Origin: Mycobacterium sp.
GTDB taxonomy: Bacteria > Actinomycetota > Actinomycetes > Mycobacteriales > Mycobacteriaceae
Direction of reading: 5' to 3'
Assembly: GCA_031292665.1 (NCBI GenBank)
Contig: JARLGR010000110.1
Coordinates: 1 to 64,000 of the forward strand
Length of the DNA: 64,000 nt
The notes beneath the pieces are model-generated. The model worked only from the letters and a program-made list of their open reading frames with translations. It searched no databases and had not been told where the DNA came from. Positions 1 to 7,766 of this stretch are shown here, piece by piece. Position 1 is the stretch's first letter. Each line of letters opens with the position of its first letter. The position numbers and the translations under genes are program-made.

Positions 1-470
1 ACAAACCCGACCAAATTAGTGACTACACAATGTGGCGTGTCGGCGAGATCACCCCAGCTCAACCACCACAATCATCGAAGAACCCGACTTAACTTCGGAT
101 TAGTGGTACCCGACCTAGCCGAGACCTAGCCTTGCAATCGCCGCGACCGTCACAGACATCACTACGATCGCGGGATGCCCGCGGCCCCCGGCATTTGAAT
201 CTGAAGGCGCGCAAGCTGGTTGCTGACCCGGCCGACACGCTTCCGGCGCTATCGGATTCTCTCGAAGCGCTGGGTCTCTGACCACCCAGATCACCAATGC
301 TGCATAGCGTTTCGCGGGATGCGAGCAGAAGACCGATCGCAATTTGGTGTCATCCGGCTCGCGATGTCAACTTGAAGTGGCCCCAGAGTGACGGCGCGAA
401 GTGGCTCCGGCAGTTGGTCCGTGGTGGTGTGTACCGCTCAATGAGCGATGCCTCCAACCACCGAACCGAT
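1..470. other. Accessory DNA without a supported gene
   Basis: I see no convincing gene here. Open frames on both strands are short and lack recognisable domains. A plus-strand frame ends at 281 with an unrecognised peptide tail ending SLEALGL, which could be the end of a decayed gene. Two copies of GAAGTGGCYCC, at 374-384 and 398-408, lie 24 bp apart; repeats of this kind occur near the ends of IS21-family elements, but no transposase is visible. The stretch appears to belong to the same accessory block as the recombinases, and the other edge of that block lies beyond the window. Confidence 0.4.
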
Positions 471-518
471 GCCACCCTTCAAAGCAAGGATCATGCATCC
501 AACGGGCGACCGATTCAA
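471..518 (+). repeat. 48-bp direct repeat, copy 1
   Basis: This copy matches 1364-1411 at 47 of 48 positions. Weaker similarity continues about 30 bp further, to about 548 and 1441. It lies immediately beyond the stop codon of the hydrolase gene. Its core GGATcatgcATCC can form a short hairpin. The two copies bracket one gene beside a recombinase trio, which suggests a recombination site or a duplicated cassette end. Confidence 0.8.
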
Positions 519-523
519 GCAAC

Positions 524-1315
524 TCAGGTCATGCCGCGTGTCGCCCCCGCACCCGTCACTTCGAGAATTGTGCGGGCGACCAACTCGGGATCATCGATCA
601 TCGGCGCGTGGCCGACGCCGGACAGGATCTTGAACGACGCCCGCGGCGGGCGCTCGCGCGCAACCTTTCCGTATGTCGCGACCGGAAACATTGAATCCTT
701 CTCCGACCAAGCGAGGGTGATCGGGCATGGCAGGGGGTCCAGCGGGGCGATCTGGTTTTCGTCGTGAACCTCGTTGACGGAGACGGTGCACGCGACGATG
801 TCCCCGAGAGCCTCGACAGCCCGGGCCGCGGATACTCGATCTGCGTGGCACGCGCCGTCAATAATTCGGAAGGAGAGCCGACGCACGATCGCCGACCTGA
901 AGATCACGGGGGCGACGGGACGACTAATGCGAGCCATCGCGGCCATCCTGCGGACTTTGTTGGCCGCCCGCTTGTCCGAACCGTCCCCGATCGACCAGAA
1001 ACCCGCCGGCGATAACGCGCACACGGTGGCGGCCCGGCCGCGCCGGGCCAACTCGATGGCCACGTAACCGCCCGTGGAGTTGCCGACGAGATGCGGCCGC
1101 TCAAGGCGTTGGTCGTCTAAGAAACGTTCGGCCGCGTCGATTACGTCGGTGATTGTGGCCGGATGCCGTTGCACGGGTGGGCCGCCATGGTGTCCTAGCA
1201 GGGTGGGTGTGTACACCTGATGATGGCCGGAGAGATACGGGATGACGTCGTGCCACACGTTGCCCGACAGCAGGAAAGGGTGCAGCAGCACTAGGGGCGG
1301 CTTGTCAGAGGCCAT
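524..1315 (-). CDS. Alpha/beta-hydrolase fold protein
   Basis: A 263-residue alpha/beta hydrolase, close to the usual family length. The nucleophile elbow GNSTGG puts Ser80 in place. The acid is probably Asp207 (SEKDSMF) and the base His236 (GVGHAP). An oxyanion-type LLHPF motif lies near residue 10. I chose the ATG at 1315, where hydrolase similarity begins (ASDKPPLVLLHPF). The frame stays open up to 1456, but that extension reads through the 48-bp repeat and has no domain character. There is no signal peptide. It is a lone gene between direct repeats, downstream of the recombinases. Esters are the likely substrates, but the specific one cannot be told; it may be cargo of the element. Confidence 0.8.
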   Translation of the reverse strand: MASDKPPLVLLHPFLLSGNVWHDVIPYLSGHHQVYTPTLLGHHGGPPVQRHPATITDVIDAAERFLDDQRLERPHLVGNSTGGYVAIELARRGRAATVCALSPAGFWSIGDGSDKRAANKVRRMAAMARISRPVAPVIFRSAIVRRLSFRIIDGACHADRVSAARAVEALGDIVACTVSVNEVHDENQIAPLDPLPCPITLAWSEKDSMFPVATYGKVARERPPRASFKILSGVGHAPMIDDPELVARTILEVTGAGATRGMT

Positions 1316-1363
1316 GAGGAAGTTTGACACGGCCGCAGGGCATCGAATCGCGTTTTCCGCTAC

Positions 1364-1411
1364 GCCACCCTTCGAAGCAAGGATCATGCATCCAACGGGC
1401 GACCGATTCAA
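1364..1411 (+). repeat. 48-bp direct repeat, copy 2
   Basis: This is the partner of 471-518, 893 bp away. It lies between the stop of the decayed third recombinase (1470) and the hydrolase start (1315). Because copy 1 begins at the hydrolase stop codon, copy 2 looks like the 3' end of a lost upstream cassette, in the manner of cassette-associated recombination sites. That reading is inference. Confidence 0.75.
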
Positions 1412-1469
1412 CGAACGCAGGTCACGGAGGGTGTCGACCCGGTGTCGTAAGAGCATTGCGGTCGCCCGC

Positions 1470-2223
1470 TCAGCAGGCCACCTGCGGAAACGCGCCCGTC
1501 TGATGCAATTCCCGAGGGTTCACATACCGCATGGTCATCTCAGGGCTCTTGTGGCCGAGGTAGCGCTGCACAACGTGGATGGGCACGCCATCGTTGAGCA
1601 ACTCGGTTGCCCTGGTGTGACGCAGACGGTGAGTTTGGGTGAACCGCAACGGGTTTCCCGCCGTATCGGTGAGCCCGTACAGCTTGTCTAGTCTGGTCAG
1701 TGACTCCCGGTAGGACGCATAGGGGCGGTGGCGGTGCCCGTTGTGTTGGTGGCGGATCGGCATGAACAGGTATTTCGGCTGCAGACCCGGGAAGGTTTCG
1801 GCGACCCACTGCTGTTGCTCGACGATGACGTTGACGACGGCCTGTTCGATCAGGATGGTCGGGAGCACCCCGTCGACCTTGGTCTGCTGGTAGCGCAGCT
1901 TTGCTACGAACGCATCGGGGTCATCTGAGGTGGTGGGCCGGTCGGCGCGCCCGGGATCGGTTGCAGCGGTTGGTAATCGAGCATGAGGATCTCTGAAGCC
2001 CGCCGCCCGGTCAAGGCTTGCAGCGGCCAGGCCCGCGCTGCCGAGGGGTCTCCCAGGCCGGCGACCTCGGAGATGGTGTCGTCAGGGTGGGTGATGGTGA
2101 CGTGGGTGTCGCGGTCGGCGGCCAGCACGTCGAGGTAGCAGGTTCGATCGCTGTTGCCGAAATCTAGGGTCGTAGCCGCGGGCCCGGTATGAAGTTAAAT
2201 CATGAACGCGGTGAATTCGTCAT
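1470..2223 (-). pseudogene. Third tyrosine recombinase, truncated and frameshifted
   Basis: Remnant of a tyrosine recombinase. The 5' end keeps an ATG at 2223 in an ATGA overlap with the preceding recombinase, but that frame stops after seven residues. The fragment at 1904-2128 carries the catalytic-Arg region TGRRASEILML. The frame then shifts near 1930-1960 into the fragment ending at 1470, which carries HRLRHTRA, LGHKS and the nucleophile-type MRYV motif. The N-terminal domain is missing and a frameshift separates the boxes, so no active enzyme is expected. The retained overlap shows it was once the third gene of a translationally coupled set. Confidence 0.8.
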
Positions 2224-4643
2224 CGTCGCGACGAATTTCGAGGCATTGGGATTCCCAGCTCTGCCTTTCCTACCGGACTCTGAGCGGCCGTAGCAGCCGC
2301 ACGATCGAGGATGTTGAGTTTCTTAACTGCCGCTTCGCGGCTGGTTTTCAGGCCGGCAACTTCACCCAGCCAGCCGTTAAGCTCGGCTTCTTTGATGCGT
2401 TCGGTGAGGTTGGCGATGATCTCGATAATGCGTCCACGTTGCCGGGGGTCTACGCGCAGCATGGGGCATCTGACACATGCGTGTTCATGTTTACAGGGGG
2501 TGCCGTAGGGCCTGCCGCACGTGCCCAACTCGAGTTTGCGTTCGTGGAAGTGTTGGCGGAACTCAGCCCATTCTTTTTCGGTCGGTTCTCGATATTCGGC
2601 TTCCGGCCGGATGCTTCGTCGTTTGTCGATGTACGCCCTGTAGGCGCGGATCATCTCGTCGGGAAAGACCGCAAGATAATGCTGGGTTGTTTCCAGACAG
2701 GCGTGGCCGAGTACTTTGGCGGCGATATGCACGGGCAGACCACCGGTCACCGCTTCGGTAGCGAACATTCTGCGGAAATCATGCGGCACGAACCGCATTG
2801 GGTCACCGGCAGCGTTGGCGATTCCAGCATGGGCCACTGCCAGATCCAGGAGTCGGTGGATCTGCTCAAGGTTTAGTACGGTATTGCGGGCTTGTTGGTT
2901 GCTGAACCGTTGAAATAAATGTGGTAGCGGAGGTCCGTCGAGTCGTTCTGACGGGTCATAGCGGCTTACGGCAGGAATTTTGCCGCCGTGGCGTTGGCGG
3001 AGCCGAGTGATGATGGCCGCCAGCACGTTGGCGAGCTCGGGCCCGATGAGCAGTACGCGTTCCTGGTCGTTCTTGGACGGAACAATTTGGAGCAAAGGAA
3101 CGATTTCGCCTGTATCTGTGAGTTGGTACTGAACGACCGCCAGCTGGGTGAGTTCAAGGAGTTCCTCAAGTCGAATGCCGGTATGGCGCAGCGTCTCGAC
3201 GACCGCCCAGCACCAGAACGCGTCGTCTTCCGCCTGAGTTGCATCACGCCTCTCCCCGGTGTCGAGCCGCTGCACCATCACTTTAGGTGACCCCATGTGG
3301 CGAGCCGCGCGTTCTTTGGTGTACTGCGCCACGCGTTGATACGTCAGACCTGCGTACTCGAACGTCTGCCCTACCGGGGTGCCCGATGCGTGATCGAGCA
3401 GCTCGGACGTGCTGCGGCGCTGATCCTCGACCGCCTCGACGACCGCGTCCAGATGCGGAAGGCGATCGCGGATCCGCTGATGCATGTCAGCAGTTACCTT
3501 CTGCTTTTCCTTGCCCAGACCGATTGTTTCGCCGCGCCGAATTGGACAGGACACTGCCCATTGCGCCCAAGTCGGATCCTCCAGTGCCCACTCGGCGATG
3601 TCGAGATAGAAACTGCGGACAGTCACCAGGTGGGTGATGTAGAACCGCCGCGGCTTGACAACGCCCTTGGAAACCACCACCCGGAGTCGCTGCTTCCAGG
3701 CTTCGGCCACATCGGACGGTAGGTGAAGCGTGTCGATGCCGGGATGATGCTTTTCGATGTCGACCCAGAACAATCCCACCAACACGGTGACAAGTGACCG
3801 GAATGATGAGAAGTCCATCGGCGGCCGCCTTTGATCGAGGTAGCGCACCAAGACATCACGCACCGGGCGACAGGCAACTCGGTAGGAATCCACCAGCTCG
3901 GCGGTGCTAAGTTGGCCGCGACGTCGCAGTACCGCGGAGAATGATCTCGACTCGGTCAGTACACCTAACGACCTGAGGATGTCCCAGGCCTGCACTGCTC
4001 CACCCGGGATGGGTTGGCCTGCATGGCGATACGCATCGCGCATCTCATGGAAATCGGTCTCACACAGGCCGTCGACTGCGGTCCCGGTGTGTAGCACCAT
4101 CCTTGCGATCGTGATCATGGCGTCATTGAGCCGTCCGGCGGAGACGCCGGCTTTTTGGGCGGCCTCATAGCAGCGGCTAAACCCCTCAGGATCGATGACT
4201 TCGCGTACCCGGTCGTACAACATCGTTGGCTTGTAACTGTTGAAGAACATGTAGCTCGGTCTGATCGCGCGAAGGTAGAGCAATGCCCGCAACCCGCGAA
4301 GAAGTTCATCTCGACTTCTCTCGGGGCCGCGACGATCGCTGATATCCGTTGCGACTAGCTGCTCTGCCCAAGCAAAGTCGTTACCGGACGCGGCAATCCA
4401 CCGTTCCTGCCATCCGTTACCGTGAAAGGTGGCGAGCCAGTTGAGAATACGCGCCGCGCCACCAGTCCACATTGCGGCCGCTCCCCGTCGTGATGGCCAG
4501 TTTGGAATTGTGGGAAGCAGTTTCAGTATCTCTGCCGCATTGAGGTGGTCAATTGGGGACGGCGCACGCTGCTGAAGATCGCTAATTTCTGACGGTCGAG
4601 ATGGGTGCAAAATCGTTGGAGTGGCTGCCAGCGTGACGGTCAT
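2220..4643 (-). CDS. Large tyrosine recombinase with C-terminal Cys cluster
   Basis: An 807-residue site-specific recombinase, second of the trio. The catalytic set is complete: Arg491 (HTGIRLEELLEL), Lys524 (PSKND), His621-Arg624 (HDFRR), His647 (LGHA) and Tyr656 (TTQHYL). After the catalytic domain, Cys709, Cys717, Cys723 and Cys726 with His719 and His721 form a likely metal-binding knuckle, followed by a helical tail. The N-terminal half is long and presumably holds DNA-binding or partner-contact domains. The ATG overlaps the stop of the upstream recombinase, so translation is probably coupled. It is far longer than a phage integrase (about 400 residues). It looks functional, though its partner downstream is broken. 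Confidence 0.85.
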   Translation of the reverse strand: MTVTLAATPTILHPSRPSEISDLQQRAPSPIDHLNAAEILKLLPTIPNWPSRRGAAAMWTGGAARILNWLATFHGNGWQERWIAASGNDFAWAEQLVATDISDRRGPERSRDELLRGLRALLYLRAIRPSYMFFNSYKPTMLYDRVREVIDPEGFSRCYEAAQKAGVSAGRLNDAMITIARMVLHTGTAVDGLCETDFHEMRDAYRHAGQPIPGGAVQAWDILRSLGVLTESRSFSAVLRRRGQLSTAELVDSYRVACRPVRDVLVRYLDQRRPPMDFSSFRSLVTVLVGLFWVDIEKHHPGIDTLHLPSDVAEAWKQRLRVVVSKGVVKPRRFYITHLVTVRSFYLDIAEWALEDPTWAQWAVSCPIRRGETIGLGKEKQKVTADMHQRIRDRLPHLDAVVEAVEDQRRSTSELLDHASGTPVGQTFEYAGLTYQRVAQYTKERAARHMGSPKVMVQRLDTGERRDATQAEDDAFWCWAVVETLRHTGIRLEELLELTQLAVVQYQLTDTGEIVPLLQIVPSKNDQERVLLIGPELANVLAAIITRLRQRHGGKIPAVSRYDPSERLDGPPLPHLFQRFSNQQARNTVLNLEQIHRLLDLAVAHAGIANAAGDPMRFVPHDFRRMFATEAVTGGLPVHIAAKVLGHACLETTQHYLAVFPDEMIRAYRAYIDKRRSIRPEAEYREPTEKEWAEFRQHFHERKLELGTCGRPYGTPCKHEHACVRCPMLRVDPRQRGRIIEIIANLTERIKEAELNGWLGEVAGLKTSREAAVKKLNILDRAAATAAQSPVGKAELGIPMPRNSSRR

Positions 4644-5884
4644 TTGCCTTGGCCAAACAGAATCGACAGGGCAGCTTCGTCGTAACCGGCCGCCACCGGC
4701 GGTGGCTGGCCACCATCGGTTTCTGCACGTTGGCTGAGGTACTGCGCGACACGACGTATCACCTGCTGCTGCTCTTCCACCATGTAGATATCGGCCGTGG
4801 TGGACAGGTGCACGTGACCGAGGATCGCTTGGACGTCACGCATGGTCAATGTTTCATCGCGGCTCATGCGTAGCGCCGCCGTATGCCGCAGGTCGTGCAT
4901 TGACCAGTTGGTGCCTAGATGGTGATTGGCCCTTCGAAATACCGCGCGCAGCGCTTCGTAATCGAGAGGGTGTCGCGCAAGTCCGCCGCCATGGTCGCGA
5001 CGCCGCAAGGTCCACCACAGCGGGTCATTAGAATCCAGCGGCGCGGCCAGGTCGGCCACATATAGCCTCAACCACACGAAGGCGTCTGGGCTGGCGGGCA
5101 GCCACTGTGCTGCGCCTGACCCTTTGCGATGTACCTGTATCACCTGTTCACCCCAGTCGACATCCGCGACATGGAGACCAAGGATCTCGCCGGATCGCGC
5201 GGCGCTGCTGATGGTCAAGCTCAGCAATGCCCGGTCGCGATTCGATCGCAGCGCCGCAAACAGTTCCACCCAGCGCTCGTCTGGTAGCGCCCGCGGCTGC
5301 TGTTTAGGCAGTCGAGGGTTATACGCCAGGCGCCCTCCGGCCCGAAACGGTTGCAGTGGATTGTGACCTGCGTTGGGTCGCTCAGGCGACCGGTGATCGA
5401 TGCGCACGGGGTTTAGAAGTGGCCCCTCGCCGGCATCAATCCAGTACGCGTAAAAGTCTCGCAAGACGGCGTTGGAATGCCTGATTGTTCGGGCCCGGTA
5501 GTCGTCGTCCAGATATTGCTTATGGGTCAGTGGGTTGACGGTGCCCGCAGTCCTCGCCGAACGTGTCCGCGCATGCTGTCGCCACTTCTTCGCAGACTTG
5601 AGCCACAATACGAAGTCCTTCACTTCCGTTGAAGTCGCCCGGTCCCATTCCATCCCGATCGCTTGTAACCAGCGCCACCAACGCAAAAGGTCAAAAGCGT
5701 AGCTGCGTGTGCTCCCTGACGAACCGCCGCGAGCGACGAAATCACGCAGATATCGTTGCACCACTTCCAGTTCGATAGCGTCAGCGGATACGACCGTCCA
5801 AGGAACAGGGTCATCACTCGGCACCACTCGACCCCACCGCGGGAGCACGATCTTGGATAGGTCTCTTTCCGTCTCCTGATCCAT
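4640..5884 (-). CDS. Tyrosine recombinase, first of the trio
   Basis: A 414-residue phage-integrase-family recombinase. Residues 35-150 form the core-binding (SAM-like) domain and residues 200-390 the catalytic domain, with Arg230 (SSAARSGEILGL), Lys254 (HRKGSG), His330-Arg333 (HDLRH), His357 (ILGHVH) and Tyr367 (ADIYMV). All boxes are present, so an active enzyme is expected. It starts at ATG 5884, about 75 bp inside the accessory side of the echA2 junction, and ends in a four-base overlap with the next recombinase. It probably drives integration or excision of the block. Confidence 0.88.
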   Translation of the reverse strand: MDQETERDLSKIVLPRWGRVVPSDDPVPWTVVSADAIELEVVQRYLRDFVARGGSSGSTRSYAFDLLRWWRWLQAIGMEWDRATSTEVKDFVLWLKSAKKWRQHARTRSARTAGTVNPLTHKQYLDDDYRARTIRHSNAVLRDFYAYWIDAGEGPLLNPVRIDHRSPERPNAGHNPLQPFRAGGRLAYNPRLPKQQPRALPDERWVELFAALRSNRDRALLSLTISSAARSGEILGLHVADVDWGEQVIQVHRKGSGAAQWLPASPDAFVWLRLYVADLAAPLDSNDPLWWTLRRRDHGGGLARHPLDYEALRAVFRRANHHLGTNWSMHDLRHTAALRMSRDETLTMRDVQAILGHVHLSTTADIYMVEEQQQVIRRVAQYLSQRAETDGGQPPPVAAGYDEAALSILFGQGK

Positions 5885-5961
5885 GACATGAGACCTACCG
5901 CAGGGGTGTGACAGCCAAGCCGCACGATCTCGGAGTGTCGCCTCTTAGTCCGGTCAACGGA

Positions 5962-6282
5962 GAACTTCTGGGTCGGGCCGGTCTCGCGAGCGGTGACCAT
6001 CGCGAAGTCCTTCCCGGGGTCCCAGCGGCCGTCGGTCATCATGCCCTGGCCCCAGTGCTGGAAGCCGCCCCCGAAGTCGTAGCCGCCGGAGAACGCCCGG
6101 CCGGCGCCGCGTAGGACGATGACCTTGATGTCGGGGTCCCGCTCGGCCAGGCCGACGGCCGCCTCGATCTCGTCGGGCATGGGCGGGACGATGGTGTTGA
6201 GCTGCTCCGGACGGTTAAGCGTGATGGTGGCGACCGGTCCGGCCGTCGTGTACAGGAGCGTCTCGAAGTCGGGCGTCGGCAT
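5962..6282 (-). pseudogene. 5' remnant of enoyl-CoA hydratase (echA2-like)
   Basis: Residues 1-107 match the start of a crotonase-fold enoyl-CoA hydratase: TLNRPEQLNT, then the oxyanion-hole region VIVLRGAGRAFSGGYDF. Similarity stops after QKF near 5962. The open frame runs on to 5620 as unrelated sequence from the accessory block. The second oxyanion motif, the acid residues and the trimerisation helix are all missing, so it cannot be active. Position beside the prolyl oligopeptidase matches echA2 (Rv0456c) in M. tuberculosis. The 3' part is not in this window. Confidence 0.8.
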
Positions 6283-6324
6283 GGCCCAAGCGAAGTCCGT
6301 CGGCGGCCCGGTGTCCAGCGGGAC

Positions 6325-6618
6325 TCACGGGTCGGGCAGGCGGTTCTCCGGCGACGCCGCGTAGATGCGCCCCCCGATTTTGAGGTAGGGCGTGATGAGG
6401 TAGGCCGACCCTACGACGATGGCGCTGAAAATCAACGCCGACAGGACGCCGTTCGGCCAGATTTTGCCCACCCCGATCGTGAAGCAGACGATGCCGATGG
6501 CCGAGGTGGTCCAGTAGTACCGCCGGCCCGCGCGGCGGTGGGTGATGTAGCGGAAGCGTGCCTGCGTCGCCCCGGCCGCGATGAGGATCAATCCCGTCGC
6601 CAACATGGTGACTTCCAT
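6325..6618 (-). CDS. Small membrane protein
   Basis: About 97 residues with three hydrophobic stretches: LATGLILIAAGA, a segment around AIGIVCFTIGVGKIW, and VLSALIFSAIVVGSAYLI. Basic residues (THRRAGRR) lie between the first two. I chose the ATG at 6618; an in-frame GTG at 6636 would add six residues. It lies 42 bp after the start of the broken echA2-like gene and points the same way. I do not recognise a family, and no function can be assigned. Confidence 0.65.
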   Translation of the reverse strand: MEVTMLATGLILIAAGATQARFRYITHRRAGRRYYWTTSAIGIVCFTIGVGKIWPNGVLSALIFSAIVVGSAYLITPYLKIGGRIYAASPENRLPDP

Positions 6619-6671
6619 GCGTTCGGTCGCTGACACGTCAACGATCCTAGGCGTGCCCGCGCGGCGACGTC

Positions 6672-7766
6672 CTAGACATCGGGATCGATGACCTGCACGA
6701 CCCCCGCGGTGACCCCGGCAACGAAAAGTCGCCCCGTGGTGGGGTCCACGCCCACGGTGTAGGGGTTCTGGACGGTCGGGATCCGGCGGACCTCCCGGGG
6801 CGCCGGCCGGGTCATGTCGTAGCCGATGACCTCGTTGCCGCCCGAGGAGGCGACCCACAGCCGGTCGCGCGCCGGGTCGTAGGCGACGCCGTAGGGCCCG
6901 CCCGGCTGCCCGACGGTGGCGACCTCGCGGGGTGTCGGCAGCGGGTCGAACACCCGGACGGAGTCGCCGCGGGTATCGGCGGCGATCAGGCGGCCGTGCT
7001 TGTCGGCGACCAGGTGGGTGGGGCCGGCCCCGGCCGGGGCCGAGCCGAGGATGGACAGTTTGTCCGCGTCGTAGACGGTCAACGTGTCCGCCCGCGCGTC
7101 CAGCATGCCGACGGCGGTGCCGGCAGCCGCCAGGCCGGCGGGTTGCACGCTGTCGGTGAACACCTTCACGATCCGGCCGTCGCGCAGGGCGCTCACCGTG
7201 CCGCCGAGCTCGTTCCCGACGAAGACGGTGCCGTTGGCGGCCGCCGCCGCGTCATGGGGGGAGGTGCCGGTAACGATCGGCGGTGCGGCGGCCCCGCCCG
7301 GTATCTGCACGTGCACCAAGGCGTTCGCGGTTTCGACGGGCACCAGCACCGGGCCGCCCGGGGCGGCCAGCGCGAGGTGGCGCGCGGAACCGGGCAGGGG
7401 AATCCGGCGGGTCACGGCCAGCGAGTCGGCGTCGAGCAGCACCAGCTCGTCGGGGTCACGGGTGCACACGGCGACGACGCGGGTCGGGCCGTCGACGGCG
7501 ACGCCTTCCGGGCGCGCGCCGACCGGCACGATGCGCCCGGCTGGTGCGGCGTTCGGCGGCGGCGCGTCCTGCGGTTCGGCCGCCGGTGGCAGTTTCGCGG
7601 CCGGTGGCCGGCTCCCCTCGGTGGGCACGCCCGACGGCAGGATGCCGGTGGTGGTCGCGGTGGTGGGCTCGATGGCGGGGGATGGCCCGCCCGGGTGGCC
7701 GCATCCGGCCGGCACTCCGGTCAGTAACAGGGCGGTCAGTGCGCCCGCGATTGCGCGCCGGTTCAT
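6672..7766 (-). CDS. Beta-propeller lipoprotein (YncE/YVTN type)
   Basis: A 364-residue exported lipoprotein. A signal peptide with lipobox VPAGC puts the lipidated Cys at position 22. A Pro/Thr-rich linker follows, then repeated blades of the form (VVAVCT..LVLLDADSLAVTRRIPLPG) typical of seven-bladed YVTN/YncE propellers. The ATG overlaps the stop of the prolyl oligopeptidase gene by four bases, so the two are translationally coupled. Propellers of this type are usually binding or scaffold proteins; the ligand is unknown. It should sit on the outer face of the plasma membrane. Confidence 0.75.
   Translation of the reverse strand: MNRRAIAGALTALLLTGVPAGCGHPGGPSPAIEPTTATTTGILPSGVPTEGSRPPAAKLPPAAEPQDAPPPNAAPAGRIVPVGARPEGVAVDGPTRVVAVCTRDPDELVLLDADSLAVTRRIPLPGSARHLALAAPGGPVLVPVETANALVHVQIPGGAAAPPIVTGTSPHDAAAAANGTVFVGNELGGTVSALRDGRIVKVFTDSVQPAGLAAAGTAVGMLDARADTLTVYDADKLSILGSAPAGAGPTHLVADKHGRLIAADTRGDSVRVFDPLPTPREVATVGQPGGPYGVAYDPARDRLWVASSGGNEVIGYDMTRPAPREVRRIPTVQNPYTVGVDPTTGRLFVAGVTAGVVQVIDPDV

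Larger units (their letters stand above)
1470..5960 (-). mobile_element. Recombinase-trio module inserted in echA2-like gene
   Basis: Three tyrosine-recombinase genes point the same way, and both junctions are four-base ATGA overlaps. Sets of this kind are known from RIT (recombinase-in-trio) elements, while Tn554-type transposons carry two tyrosine recombinases plus a small protein. The 807-residue middle member fits neither layout exactly. The right edge is approximate, set where crotonase homology stops near 5960. The left edge is not defined, and the block probably continues past base 1. I found no terminal inverted repeats. Confidence 0.6.

Noticed and set aside
374-408. GAAGTGGCYCC repeats suggesting an IS21-type end
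   Set aside because: Two 11-bp copies alone are weak, and no istA/istB-like sequence is present in the window, so I do not call an insertion sequence.
5620-5961. C-terminal extension of the echA2-like frame
   Set aside because: After residue 107 the translation loses all crotonase similarity and lies over the upstream part of the first recombinase gene, so it is read-through into foreign DNA.
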